The notes beneath the pieces are model-generated. The model saw only the letters and a list, made by a program, of their open reading frames with translations. It was not told the DNA's origin and made no database searches. Shown here piece after piece: positions 15,571 to 23,883 of a stretch of 64,000 nucleotides of DNA; position 1 is the stretch's first letter, and each line of letters opens with the position of its first letter. Position numbers and translations under genes: made by a program. The DNA comes from Burkholderia sp. GAS332 (GTDB lineage Bacteria; Pseudomonadota; Gammaproteobacteria; Burkholderiales; Burkholderiaceae): NCBI GenBank assembly GCA_900142905.1, contig FSRV01000001.1, positions 2,914,001 through 2,978,000 on the forward strand, given 5' to 3'.

Positions 15571-16248
15571 TTATTCGCCGATTTGCAGGTTGCTCACCCC
15601 GCCAACGGCATGACCACCGCTTGTCGCCGAGGCGGGCACTGCGGCTGCCCCGCCGGCGGATGGTTGCGGCGCGACGGCGGCCTTGTTGGCCGCCGCACCG
15701 GCACTCGCTGATGCCGCCGGCACGGCCTGCCCTGCTGCCAGCGGCTTCAGATCGAACGGCTGCGGGTCGGAATCGTCGACGTTCATCCGGTCGCCGGCTA
15801 CCGAACCGTCAGCGGCAAATTTGCCCACCCAGTTGCCGGTGATATGCGTGCCGTCGTTCGATTCCTCGACTTCGAGCGTGTCGCCGTCACGGTCGCCCGC
15901 GATCAGGATTACTTCGCCGGTATCGGTGTACTGATACTCGCCGTGCACGCCGGCGGGGTCATCGGTTTTCGCGCCGAGACGCAGCACGATCTGACGTGAG
16001 CCCAGCATGCCGGCGTAGCGTGGAAACTTCGCGAATTCGGGGCTCGGCTTGAGCGGCAACTGAATCGGCGGGGGCGCCGCCAACTCCTTCACCGCGTCGC
16101 TTTCCGCCCATGCCTGCGCGGGCAGCACAGCCCCGGCGCCGGCACACAGCAATGCGGCCACGCTCACTACGCCCCGCAGGAAGTTCCTTTGGGGGATTGC
16201 CCAACCGCGCCGACGCATCGCATCCTTCATCGCGTTCGATTCCTGCAT
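15571..16248 (-). CDS. Exported protein of unknown function, upstream of metC
   Basis: Up to 225 residues; starts at 16248 or at the internal ATG at 16230. An N-terminal signal peptide (VVSVAALLCAGAGAVLPAQAWA-E) is followed by a globular middle with YAGMLGSRQIVLRLGAKTDDPAGVHGEYQYTDTGEVILIAGDRDGDTLEVEESNDGTHITGNWVGKF. The tail is Ala/Ser/Gly-rich and probably disordered (about 175-225). The middle looks like a small beta-barrel or lipocalin-like fold, but no family is recognised. It is periplasmic or outer-membrane associated by prediction. Close spacing to metC suggests co-transcription, with no obvious functional link. Confidence 0.7.
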   Translation of the reverse strand: MQESNAMKDAMRRRGWAIPQRNFLRGVVSVAALLCAGAGAVLPAQAWAESDAVKELAAPPPIQLPLKPSPEFAKFPRYAGMLGSRQIVLRLGAKTDDPAGVHGEYQYTDTGEVILIAGDRDGDTLEVEESNDGTHITGNWVGKFAADGSVAGDRMNVDDSDPQPFDLKPLAAGQAVPAASASAGAAANKAAVAPQPSAGGAAAVPASATSGGHAVGGVSNLQIGE

Positions 16249-16317
16249 CCGTTCTTTCCTTATTGCCCGATACTGCTCAATACTGGTTTGCTACCCGCTT
16301 ACTGCCGGGCTTCGTTC

Positions 16318-16356
16318 GGCGGGGCACGTCAACGCGTTACGTTGCGTTGCCCCGCC
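16318..16356 (-). terminator. Inverted repeat downstream of bktB
   Basis: GGCGGGGCA pairs with TGCCCCGCC around an inner AACGC/CGTT pairing, just after the bktB stop. GC-rich stem without a T-run on the minus strand, so terminator function is tentative. Confidence 0.4.
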
Positions 16357-16362
16357 TCGGCC

Positions 16363-17547
16363 TCAGATCCGTTCGAAGATCGCCGCAATGCCCTGCCCGC
16401 CGCCGATACACATCGTCACGAGCGCATAGCGGCCGCCGATCCGCTGCAATTCATACAGCGCCTTGACGGTGATCAGTGCGCCAGTCGCGCCGATCGGGTG
16501 GCCAAGCGAAATGCCCGAGCCGTTCGGATTGACCTTGGCCGGATCGAAGCCGAGTTCCTTGCTAACCGCGCATGCCTGAGCGGCAAACGCTTCGTTCGCT
16601 TCGATAACATCGAGATCGGCGACCGTCAGGCCGGCACGTTCGAGCGCCTTGCGCGTCGCCGGCACCGGGCCAATGCCCATGTAGGCCGGATCGACACCCG
16701 CATGCGCGTACGAAACCAGCCGTGCCAGCGGCTTGATGCCGCGCTTTTCTGCGACGCTGCGTTCCATCAACACGACCGCCGCGGCGGCGTCGTTAATGCC
16801 CGACGCGTTGCCGGCCGTGACCGTGCCGTTCTCCTTCGCGAACACCGGCTTCAGCTTGGAGAAGTCTTCTGCCGTTGCGTTCATCCGCGTGTGCTCATCC
16901 GTATCGAAGACGACGTCACCCTTCTTCGACGGAATCGTGATCGGCAGGATCTGGTCCTTGAAGTAGCCGGCGGAAATCGCGTTGGCCGCGCGGCGATGCG
17001 ATTCGAGCGCGAGCGCATCCTGCGTTTCGCGCGAGATGTCGTACTTGCGCGCGACGTTCTCGGCGGTGACGCCCATATGAATCGACTGGAACGGGTCGTT
17101 CAGCGCACCGACCATCATGTCGACGAGGCGCGCATCGCCCATGCGCTGACCAAAGCGCGCAGCCGGCATGGAATACGGCGCGCGGCTCATGTTTTCCGCG
17201 CCGCCGCCGATCGCGATGTCGGCGTCGCCAAGCAGCACGCTTTGCGCGGCCGAGACGATGGCCTGCAAGCCCGAGCCGCACAAGCGGTTGACGGTCAACG
17301 CGGGCGCATGTTGCGCGACGCCGCCGTTGATCGCCGCCACGCGGGCCAGATACATGTCTTTCGGCTCGGTATGCACGACGTTGCCGAACACCACATGGCC
17401 GACTTCGTCGCCCGACACATTTGCACGCGCCAGCGCTTCACGCACGACGCGTGCGCCGAGATCCGTCGGCGGAAAATCCTTCAGACTGCCGCCGAAACCG
17501 CCGATTGCCGTACGCACACCGCTTACCACCACTACGTCCCGTTGCAT
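16363..17547 (-). CDS. bktB: Beta-ketothiolase / acetyl-CoA acyltransferase (BktB type)
   Basis: 394 residues. It matches the Cupriavidus BktB pattern almost throughout: VVVVSGVRTAIGGFGGSLKD, TVNRLCGSGLQAIVSAAQ (nucleophile C90), NPNGSGISLGHPIGATGALITVKAL (H350) and ALVTMCIGGGQGIAAIFERI (C380). BktB condenses acetyl-CoA with acetyl- or propionyl-CoA and supplies C4-C5 beta-ketoacyl-CoA, notably for 3-hydroxyvalerate-containing PHA. A second thiolase, PhaA, lies 7 kb away in the pha cluster, so the locus carries both. It follows the sugar kinase gene by 77 bases on the same strand. Confidence 0.92.
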   Translation of the reverse strand: MQRDVVVVSGVRTAIGGFGGSLKDFPPTDLGARVVREALARANVSGDEVGHVVFGNVVHTEPKDMYLARVAAINGGVAQHAPALTVNRLCGSGLQAIVSAAQSVLLGDADIAIGGGAENMSRAPYSMPAARFGQRMGDARLVDMMVGALNDPFQSIHMGVTAENVARKYDISRETQDALALESHRRAANAISAGYFKDQILPITIPSKKGDVVFDTDEHTRMNATAEDFSKLKPVFAKENGTVTAGNASGINDAAAAVVLMERSVAEKRGIKPLARLVSYAHAGVDPAYMGIGPVPATRKALERAGLTVADLDVIEANEAFAAQACAVSKELGFDPAKVNPNGSGISLGHPIGATGALITVKALYELQRIGGRYALVTMCIGGGQGIAAIFERI

Positions 17548-17624
17548 CGCTCGCTCCTCTCTTTAGTCACTCAAGATAATCTTGCCCTGGCTAGCTGCGG
17601 GGCGCGCGTCGCAGCGCGTTGCTG

Positions 17625-18635
17625 TCAGCCGGCCAGGATGTGTTCGACCGTCGCCCGCGAAGGGATCGGCGCGACCGCGCCGTAACCTTGCGTGGACAGT
17701 GCCGCGGCGACGTTCGCATAACGCGCCGCTTGAAAAGGATCGTCACCCGCGACGATACGCGCGATAAACGCGCCGCCAAAACAGTCGCCCGCGCCGGTCG
17801 CATCGACCGCGTCGACGACGTGGCCCGGCACGACGCGCCGCTCGTCGGGCGTGGCGATGTAAGAACCTTCCTTACCAAGCTTGAGCGCCACAACACGCGG
17901 ACCGTGCGACAGCAGAAAGTCGACGATCTCGTCGCGGCCGGTCAAGCCGGTGAGTGCAGTGACGTCATCCCAACTCGGCAGGCAAATGTCGGTTTGACGA
18001 ATGGCTTCGAGCATCACCGCGCGCGCCCTCGCGAGCGGCCACAACTTCAAACGCAAATTGGTGTCGAAGCTCACGCGCACGCCGTTCGCTCGCGCATGCC
18101 CAATCGCCGCCAAAGCGGCGTCGCAGGCGCTCAGGCTGATCGCGAGACTGATGCCGGACAGGTGGATGACTTTGGCCGCGGCGATGGCATCGAGCGGCAA
18201 ATCGTGCAGCGCGTAGCGGCTCGCGGCCGAACCCGCACGCAGGTAGTCGAACGCGTGACCTTCAGGACCGTGCGAAACGAAATAGACCCCGGTGGGCGCG
18301 TGAGGATCGACGCGCACGAGCGACGTCTCAACCTGCTCGCGCTCCCACAGATCGATCAACAGACGCCCGAAATGGTCGCTGCCGACAGCCGATACGAAAC
18401 CCGTCTTCGCACCCTGCCGGGCTGCCGCGATGCAGAAGTTCGACGTATCGCCGCCGAAGCCCTGCAGATAGTTCGGCTGATCTTTAGCCGACTGATTGAA
18501 TTCGATCATTGCCTCGCCGAGCGCGAGGATTTCGGGGGGCCGGCCTGCCGGGCGCCGGGCTGCCGGGGGCCGGCTTTCAGGGAGCCGGGCCTCCGGAGGC
18601 TGGCCTGCCGGCGCGCGGACCATGCTCGCCGCCAT
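17625..18635 (-). CDS. PfkB-family sugar kinase (2-keto-3-deoxygluconate kinase-like)
   Basis: 336 residues. The ribokinase/PfkB fold is visible as EILALGEAMIEFNQ, GGDTSNFCIAAARQGAKTGFVSAVGSDHFGRLLI and the ATP/catalytic motif VDAVDATGAGDCFGGAFIARI, with the base aspartate in GAGD. The wording is closest to KdgK, which phosphorylates KDG for Entner-Doudoroff-type catabolism. The first 35 residues (MAASMVRAPAGQPPEARLPESRPPAARRPAGRPP) are an unusual Pro/Arg/Ala-rich extension made of short GC repeats. The start at 18635 is three bases after the rimO stop with GAGGT upstream, so coupling to rimO is likely. Confidence 0.85.
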   Translation of the reverse strand: MAASMVRAPAGQPPEARLPESRPPAARRPAGRPPEILALGEAMIEFNQSAKDQPNYLQGFGGDTSNFCIAAARQGAKTGFVSAVGSDHFGRLLIDLWEREQVETSLVRVDPHAPTGVYFVSHGPEGHAFDYLRAGSAASRYALHDLPLDAIAAAKVIHLSGISLAISLSACDAALAAIGHARANGVRVSFDTNLRLKLWPLARARAVMLEAIRQTDICLPSWDDVTALTGLTGRDEIVDFLLSHGPRVVALKLGKEGSYIATPDERRVVPGHVVDAVDATGAGDCFGGAFIARIVAGDDPFQAARYANVAAALSTQGYGAVAPIPSRATVEHILAG

Positions 18636-18638
18636 CGC

Positions 18639-20030
18639 TTATACCTCGCCCCACAGGTCGTGGCCGTCTGCGCCGGTGATCTTCACCGACACGAAATCGC
18701 CGACCTTGTAACGCTTCGACGCCTTGGTAGCCGGTGCGATATACACGACGCCGTCGATCTCGGGCGCATCCGCCGCCGTGCGGCCGATGCCGCCGTCGGC
18801 ATTGATCTCGTCGACCAGCACTTTCAGCGTTTTGCCGACCTTCTTCGCGATCCGTTTGGCCGACACTTCTTCGGCCACTTCCATGAAACGCGCACGGCGT
18901 TCTTCACGCACTTCGTCGGGCAATGCACCGTCGAGTTCGTTGGCGGTCGCGCCTTCGACCGGCGAGTAAGCAAAGCAGCCGACCCGATCCAGTTCCGCCT
19001 CGCGGATGAAATCGAGCAGCGTTTGGAATTGCTCTTCAGTCTCGCCCGGGAAGCCGGCGATGAACGTGCTGCGGATCGTCAGATCCGGGCAGATTTCGCG
19101 CCATGCCTTCACGCGCTCCATCACCTTCTCGGCGTTGGCCGGACGCTTCATGCGCTTCAACACTTCCGGATGCGCATGCTGGAACGGCACATCCAGATAC
19201 GGCAGCACATGGCCCTTGAACGGGCCTTCGGCCATCATCGGAATGACTTCATCGACGCTCGGATACGGATACACGTAATGCAAACGTACCCATGCGCCGT
19301 ATTGCGCTGCGAGTTCGCCGAGCGCGCCGACCAGATCGGTCATGCGCGTCTTGATCGGCTTGCCGTTCCAGAAACCGGTGCGGTATTTGACGTCAACGCC
19401 GTATGCGCTCGTGTCCTGCGAAATCACCAGCAGTTCCTTCACGCCGGACTTGAACAGGTTCTCCGCTTCGAGCATCACGTCGGCGACCGGGCGCGACACG
19501 AGGTCGCCGCGCATCGACGGGATGATGCAGAACGTACAGCGGTGGTTGCAGCCTTCGGAAATTTTCAGGTACGCGTAGTGGCGCGGCGTGAGCTTCACGC
19601 CGGCAGCCGGCACCAGATCGATGAACGGATCGTGCGGCTTCGGCAGATGGTTGTGCACCGCCTGCATCACTTCGCCGAGCGCGTGCGGGCCGGTCACGGC
19701 CAGCACCTTCGGATGCACTTCTTCGATCAGGTTTGAGCCACTCGCACTCTGCTTGGCGCCGAGGCAGCCCGTGACGATCACCTTGCCGTTTTCGCTGAGC
19801 GCTTCACCGATCGCGTCGAGGCTTTCCTGCACCGCTTCGTCGATGAAGCCGCAGGTGTTGACGACCACGAGGTCCGCGCCGTCGTACGTACCGGAGATCT
19901 CGTAGCCCTCGGCGCGCAACTGCGTGATGATCTGTTCGGAATCGACGAGTGCTTTAGGACAGCCGAGGCTGACGAAACCGACCTTCGGAGTCGAAGGGGT
20001 CGGCACGGCGGGGGAAATGGTCTGCGACAT
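18639..20030 (-). CDS. rimO: Ribosomal protein S12 (Asp88) methylthiotransferase
   Basis: 463 residues with the three-domain MTTase layout. The N-terminal UPF0004 domain carries three cluster cysteines ([26 protein letters not shown]). The radical SAM domain has the CxxxCxxC motif in [19 protein letters not shown]-terminal TRAM domain follows (about 390-463, ending [13 protein letters not shown]). The conserved [12 protein letters not shown] identifies RimO rather than MiaB. It modifies S12 using SAM and two 4Fe-4S clusters. Its promoter and leader sit at the 3' end of dusC, and the -10 box overlaps the dusC stop. Confidence 0.95.
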   Translation of the reverse strand: MSQTISPAVPTPSTPKVGFVSLGCPKALVDSEQIITQLRAEGYEISGTYDGADLVVVNTCGFIDEAVQESLDAIGEALSENGKVIVTGCLGAKQSASGSNLIEEVHPKVLAVTGPHALGEVMQAVHNHLPKPHDPFIDLVPAAGVKLTPRHYAYLKISEGCNHRCTFCIIPSMRGDLVSRPVADVMLEAENLFKSGVKELLVISQDTSAYGVDVKYRTGFWNGKPIKTRMTDLVGALGELAAQYGAWVRLHYVYPYPSVDEVIPMMAEGPFKGHVLPYLDVPFQHAHPEVLKRMKRPANAEKVMERVKAWREICPDLTIRSTFIAGFPGETEEQFQTLLDFIREAELDRVGCFAYSPVEGATANELDGALPDEVREERRARFMEVAEEVSAKRIAKKVGKTLKVLVDEINADGGIGRTAADAPEIDGVVYIAPATKASKRYKVGDFVSVKITGADGHDLWGEV

Positions 20031-20155
20031 AGGTGGGTCCGGCGTATAGCGGTGACGATGGCGACAAATGGGGACGGTGCGGCAAGGCTAAGGGTCCGAT
20101 GGTCACAAAGACCACGGCCCGGACAGCGTCCCGCGCACGCAACCCTTTATTGTAC
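20005..20155 (-). repeat. Leader repeat copy A (rimO promoter, leader and first codons)
   Basis: About 150 bases clearly homologous to 21205-21350. Shared exact blocks are GCGTATAGCGGTGACGA (20042-20058), CGGTGCGGCAAGGC (20075-20088), and a 20-base block with one mismatch at 20126-20145. On the minus strand it carries TACAAT (20149-20154), 119 bases before the rimO start, which overlaps the GTA CAA TAA end of dusC. The homology continues into the first codons of rimO. Confidence 0.8.
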
Positions 20156-21199
20156 CGCGCCGGCGACCATACAGTCGGCCAGGCGGTGGGACGTAGCCGG
20201 GTCAGGCAGGCCGTGGGCCACGCATTGACGCGCCGGCCTCAAATCGTTGAATGCCAGGGCGCGCTCGATCACCTCAAGAATTTCGCGCGAATCATGCAGG
20301 CGCCGGATGGCGGCATGCAGCTCGGCTGCCTGCGGCCAGGTCCGCTTCAGATAGCTGAGCCACATTTTGACGCGTCCGTGCTCATGACGGGCCGCGACAC
20401 GAGCCTGCAATTTTTTCAGGTAATCGGCGAGATAACCCAGGACAGCCGGCCATTCCTCGCCGGATGGCGACCGGTCCATCAGTCCACGTATCCGCAGAGC
20501 CAGGAAAGGATCCGACACGGCGCCGCGCCCGACCATCACGTCCGCGCAGCCGCTGATCGCCCGGCACCGCTCCCAGTCGGCCACTGTCCAGACTTCTCCG
20601 TTGGCAATGACAGGCACGTCCACGGCGGCATCGATATGCGCGATCCACTCCCAGTGGGCAGGCGGCCGGTAGCCATGATCACGCGTTCTGGCATGCACGA
20701 CGAGAGAGGCCGCGCCGCCTTCTGCCAGCGCCGTGGCGCAGTCGATCGCGAGCGAGGTATCGGACACGCCGAGCCGCATTTTTGCTGTCACGGCGATGCT
20801 GGCCGGCACCGCGGCGCGAACAGACGAAACGATCCGGTTCAGTTGCTCAGGATGCGCCAGCAGCATCGCCCCGCCACCGTGCCGGTTGACGACTTTGGCG
20901 GGACAGCCGAAGTTCAGATCGAGTCCATGCGGCGACAGACTGGCCGCCTGGGCCGCATTCAGCGCCATCCATTCAGGATCGCTGCCGAGCAGTTGGATCA
21001 CCATCGGCGTGCCGCAAGGTGTCCGGCCTCCGTGGAGGACTTCGGGCGTGTCCCTCTCGTAGACACGCTCGGGAAGCACCGAGCCCGTCACTCTGACGAA
21101 CTCGGATACACACCCGTCGAACCCGCCCGTGCTGGTCAGCACGTCGCGCAACACGTAGTCCGCAAGCCCTTCCATGGGCGCAAGAAACAGCTGGCTCAT
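20147..21199 (-). CDS. dusC: tRNA-dihydrouridine(16) synthase
   Basis: 350 residues of the FMN-dependent Dus family. Landmarks are LFLAPMEGLADYVLRDVLT at the start, GLDLNFGCPAKVVNRHGGGAMLL with the catalytic cysteine C99, AVTAKMRLG, SLVVHARTRDHGYRPPAHWEWI and NGEVWTV. The length and the REHGYRPPA-like wording fit DusC. The ATG at 21199 is chosen because it opens the conserved N-terminus and overlaps, as ATGA, the stop of an 11-codon upstream ORF. A frame open to 21262 gives only leader-derived residues. The gene is flanked by two copies of a ~150-base leader repeat. Confidence 0.92.
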   Translation of the reverse strand: MSQLFLAPMEGLADYVLRDVLTSTGGFDGCVSEFVRVTGSVLPERVYERDTPEVLHGGRTPCGTPMVIQLLGSDPEWMALNAAQAASLSPHGLDLNFGCPAKVVNRHGGGAMLLAHPEQLNRIVSSVRAAVPASIAVTAKMRLGVSDTSLAIDCATALAEGGAASLVVHARTRDHGYRPPAHWEWIAHIDAAVDVPVIANGEVWTVADWERCRAISGCADVMVGRGAVSDPFLALRIRGLMDRSPSGEEWPAVLGYLADYLKKLQARVAARHEHGRVKMWLSYLKRTWPQAAELHAAIRRLHDSREILEVIERALAFNDLRPARQCVAHGLPDPATSHRLADCMVAGAVQ

Positions 21200-21231
21200 G
21201 CGAGAACGGCGAGGGAACGGGTCTGTGACAT
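21196..21231 (-). CDS. 11-codon upstream ORF in the dusC leader, copy of the rimO start
   Basis: ATG at 21231 encodes MSQTRSLAVLA and stops at TGA 21196-21198, which overlaps the dusC ATG. The rimO protein starts [11 protein letters not shown], and the nucleotide sequences match at most positions, so this is a truncated copy of the rimO 5' end. Its overlap with the dusC start suggests coupled translation. Translation itself is inferred. Confidence 0.5.
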   Translation of the reverse strand: MSQTRSLAVLA

Positions 21232-21350
21232 AAGAGGATTTTGCGTATAGCGGTGACGACAATTGGAGCGGTGCGGCAAGGCCCTAGGTTCCGGTCGCCA
21301 ACCGGACCGCGACCCGGGCGGCGTCCCGCGCATGCAACCCAGCATTCTAC
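21205..21350 (-). repeat. Leader repeat copy B (dusC promoter and leader)
   Basis: Second copy of the rimO leader. It has the 17-base block at 21243-21259, the 14-base block at 21269-21282 and the near-identical 20-base block at 21321-21340. TAGAAT (21344-21349, minus) takes the place of TACAAT and lies 113 bases before the upstream ORF start, matching copy A geometry. Confidence 0.8.
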
Positions 21351-21627
21351 CCCGTCGGCAGTCTTGCGATTGGCCGGCTCGCCACACCCCCACCGTTTAC
21401 GAGGACGGCGGCGGCGTCCATCAGCGGTATGGCTCGCCGCCAAGCGGCAAGACTAACGGCAATAGCCGTGGCGTTTTGACACTTTTTCACGTATCACCCA
21501 ACCCCTATCATTCCTTTCAAATTCATTTCGATAAATTAGTTAGTTACCCAAAATTTCTGCCGGCGCCACGCAACACATTTCAACCGGGAGAGTGACGGCA
21601 CCCTCCCATCCAGCAAGGAGATTGATC
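21351..21627 (+). promoter_or_regulatory. AT-rich upstream region of the eight-repeat orphan gene
   Basis: Between divergent dusC and the orphan gene. The stretch 21470-21580 is much more AT-rich than its surroundings (runs such as TTTTGACACTTTTTCAC and CGATAAATTAGTTAGTTACCC), unlike other intergenic DNA here. TTGACA occurs at 21475-21480. An AAGGAG lies seven bases before the ATG at 21628. The promoter was not pinned down. Confidence 0.4.
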
Positions 21628-23046
21628 ATGTGGTCAAACGACCCTACCCAGAATTTACTCATCGCCCAAGGCCAGCGTGGCTCGCTGGCTGGACAGAAAA
21701 TATGTCCTACAGCCGATGGTGGCTTCTACATCAGTTGGCTAGATGAAGTCCGTGGTTACTCTCTCTTTCTGCAACGACTCGACGTGGACGGAAACCTGCT
21801 TCTCCCAGCCGGCGTACCGTCGACGGATGGCATTCTGGTCTATAAACGCGCCCTTACCAGTGGTCCCGTAGACTATTCTCTGACTGTGGACACCGCTGGC
21901 AACGCGGTACTCAGCATTGACGCGGGCCTTGCACTTGAAGGCTCGGTAGACGCCGGTGGTGCGGCAGTGGCCTGCAAAGTGTCGCCAGATGGCGAATTGA
22001 TGTTCGGCGCAGCCGGCATTACGCTGTCGCAGAAAAATGAACTGGTTCAACAGGTCTTCTGTGCATCGACAAGCGATGGGGGTGCTGTTTTCGGCTGGTC
22101 CTTGGCGGACTGTAGCGCGGTCCACATGGTCAAGTTGGACGCAAAAGGAAACGCATTATGGGGCGATGGAAAACTCTATCTGCCGCCAAGACCAACGGTC
22201 AGACTGACAGACATCCAGGCAGCAGACGCCGGCTCCGCCATCTACTCATTTGCATATAACGTACCGAGGCTTGGCAATGGCGCTGTGAGCACAGGATTTT
22301 TTACAAGTAAGCTCAATTCAGAAGGCTTGAACACGTGGATAGAGGCCCCCTATTCTCTCTTTCTGCAAGAAAGCGAGAGTGGAATAGGCGGTGGCGATGC
22401 GCCGAAATTCGTCTCCGACGGCCAGGGCGGCGCCGTCTACTGCTATCGGGGTAACGGTGATCCGCGAGTCGCCAATCCAGGACAACAGGTCTGTTTCGTA
22501 CAACGCGTCAATGCAGCCGGCATGCCTCGTTACGAAGGAAATGGAGCGATCGTGTCGATCGAGACGACCAATTCGGATAACCCTTGCTTTGGCTTCGACC
22601 CAGCCACAGATCGCATTTATGTATTGTGGACGTCCGGCGACTCGAGTATCCGGGCGCAATGCATTGATCTTCAGGGACAGAGGCTATGGGGAGACCAAGG
22701 CATGGCGCTGGTGACAACCGACCCGGGCACCTCGCCGATGCCGATCGCGATCACACCGATAGGAGAGACTGTCATGGCGTCGTGGCGTCTGTATCAAACC
22801 GCCGTGCCCGATGTGTCTCAACCGATTCGCGCCGCATTACTCGATCGCTCCGGCAATTACGTCTGGCCGAGCCAAACGGTCGACGTCAAGACAGGCACCT
22901 CCACCACAACCGACGATGCATCAGCGGTGCTCGGCGCGACCGGCTACGAAGCGTTTGTCTGGGGCGACGATGTCAATCGCAGTGTCCGTGCACAAAACAT
23001 CAATCAGGACGGCTCACTCGGCGTCGCCCCTAGCCGCGCGCGCTAA
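21628..23046 (+). CDS. Orphan protein of eight propeller-like repeats
   Basis: 472 residues; ATG 21628 with AAGGAG seven bases upstream is preferred to an in-frame start at 21592. Eight similar units of about 50-60 residues can be laid out. Each has a hydrophobic/aromatic strand (YISWLD, VLSID, VFGWS, YSFAY, VYCYRG, YVLWTSG, MASWRLY, AFVWGDD) and then [LIV]-[DNS]-x-x-G-x-x (LDVDGNLLL, VSPDGELMF, LDAKGNALWGDG, LNSEGLNTW, VNAAGMPRY, IDLQGQRLWGDQG, LDRSGNYVW, INQDGSLG). This suggests an eight-bladed beta-propeller. No signal peptide or membrane span is seen. The wording recalls secreted proteins of Bacteroidetes more than Burkholderia. Lower GC and an AT-rich upstream region hint at acquisition. 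Function unknown. Confidence 0.75.
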   Translation: MWSNDPTQNLLIAQGQRGSLAGQKICPTADGGFYISWLDEVRGYSLFLQRLDVDGNLLLPAGVPSTDGILVYKRALTSGPVDYSLTVDTAGNAVLSIDAGLALEGSVDAGGAAVACKVSPDGELMFGAAGITLSQKNELVQQVFCASTSDGGAVFGWSLADCSAVHMVKLDAKGNALWGDGKLYLPPRPTVRLTDIQAADAGSAIYSFAYNVPRLGNGAVSTGFFTSKLNSEGLNTWIEAPYSLFLQESESGIGGGDAPKFVSDGQGGAVYCYRGNGDPRVANPGQQVCFVQRVNAAGMPRYEGNGAIVSIETTNSDNPCFGFDPATDRIYVLWTSGDSSIRAQCIDLQGQRLWGDQGMALVTTDPGTSPMPIAITPIGETVMASWRLYQTAVPDVSQPIRAALLDRSGNYVWPSQTVDVKTGTSTTTDDASAVLGATGYEAFVWGDDVNRSVRAQNINQDGSLGVAPSRAR

Positions 23047-23129
23047 CCGGGCAGAACCACCGGCGCACGACCGTTCACGCGGCACAACGAGACGCGCCTC
23101 CCCAAAAACGCGCCTGTCGCCGGCCACGC

Positions 23130-23747
23130 TTACTTCTTCTCCGGCTCCGCATCGGTTTGCGGATTAGCCGGCGTGGCCGGTGCTCCAGCCGCGTTCACCG
23201 GTCCACCTGGCGTGAACGGGAAGGTGGCGAACATCGATTTCGCCTGGTTCTGCATCTGCTCCTGCATCTGCACGAACATGTTCTTCGACTGCTCGATATA
23301 GCTGGTCATCATGCCCTGCATCATCGGCGCCTGCATGTTCATGAACTGCGACCAGACTTCGGGGTTCATCGCCTTGCCTTCATACAGATTTTTCGACTGG
23401 TCGGCGAGCTTCGCCTGAATATCGATGAAGGCCTGAATATTTTTTTCCAGATACGTGCCCATCATGCCCTGCATCGCATGGCCGTAGAAACGGATGATCT
23501 GCGACAGCATCGACGATGAGAACATCGGCAAGCCACCGCTCTCCTCTTCGAGAATGATCTGCAACAGGATGGCGCGCGTCAGGTCCTCGTTGCTCTTCGC
23601 ATCGATGACCTTGAAATCCTCCTGATCCAGCACGAGCTGCTTAACGTCCGTCAGCGTGATGTACGTGCTTGTCTCGGTATCGTAGAGCCGGCGATTCGGA
23701 TACTTCTTGATCAATCGTTCGGCTGTTTTCTTTGTAGTAGTGGTCAT
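23130..23747 (-). CDS. phaR: Polyhydroxyalkanoate synthesis repressor
   Basis: 205 residues. The N-terminal DNA- and PHB-binding domain reads RLIKKYPNRRLYDTETSTYITLTDVKQLVLDQEDFKVIDAKSNEDLTR. A central PHB-accumulation region follows, with a Met/Gln-rich amphipathic segment (MNMQAPMMQGMMTSYIEQSKNMFVQMQEQMQNQ) and a Pro/Ala tail. PhaR represses phasin and its own gene and is released by binding to nascent PHA granules. The ATG at 23747 opens the conserved MTTTTKKTAERLIKKYPNRR; an upstream extension to 23816 is not conserved. It is the last gene of the pha cluster, 136 bases after phaB. Confidence 0.95.
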   Translation of the reverse strand: MTTTTKKTAERLIKKYPNRRLYDTETSTYITLTDVKQLVLDQEDFKVIDAKSNEDLTRAILLQIILEEESGGLPMFSSSMLSQIIRFYGHAMQGMMGTYLEKNIQAFIDIQAKLADQSKNLYEGKAMNPEVWSQFMNMQAPMMQGMMTSYIEQSKNMFVQMQEQMQNQAKSMFATFPFTPGGPVNAAGAPATPANPQTDAEPEKK

Positions 23748-23883
23748 GTAACGCCTTTGAGCGCAAGTTAAGCGCCGAAACGGCGTCATGCCGACGGCGC
23801 GATCGGGTAATCGCACAGTCGAGAGACGCCGCCGGAACCATCTGAGCAGAAGCGCGCTGCCTTGTGAGCGGCGCGCCCATCAC

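Noticed and set aside
15557..16362. SAM or SAH riboswitch in the metC unit
   Set aside because: No conserved riboswitch core was found in the region before the secreted protein gene or in the 14-base gap before metC.
17619..19736. A 705-codon plus-strand frame opposite the sugar kinase and rimO
   Set aside because: Antisense shadow across two well-supported genes.
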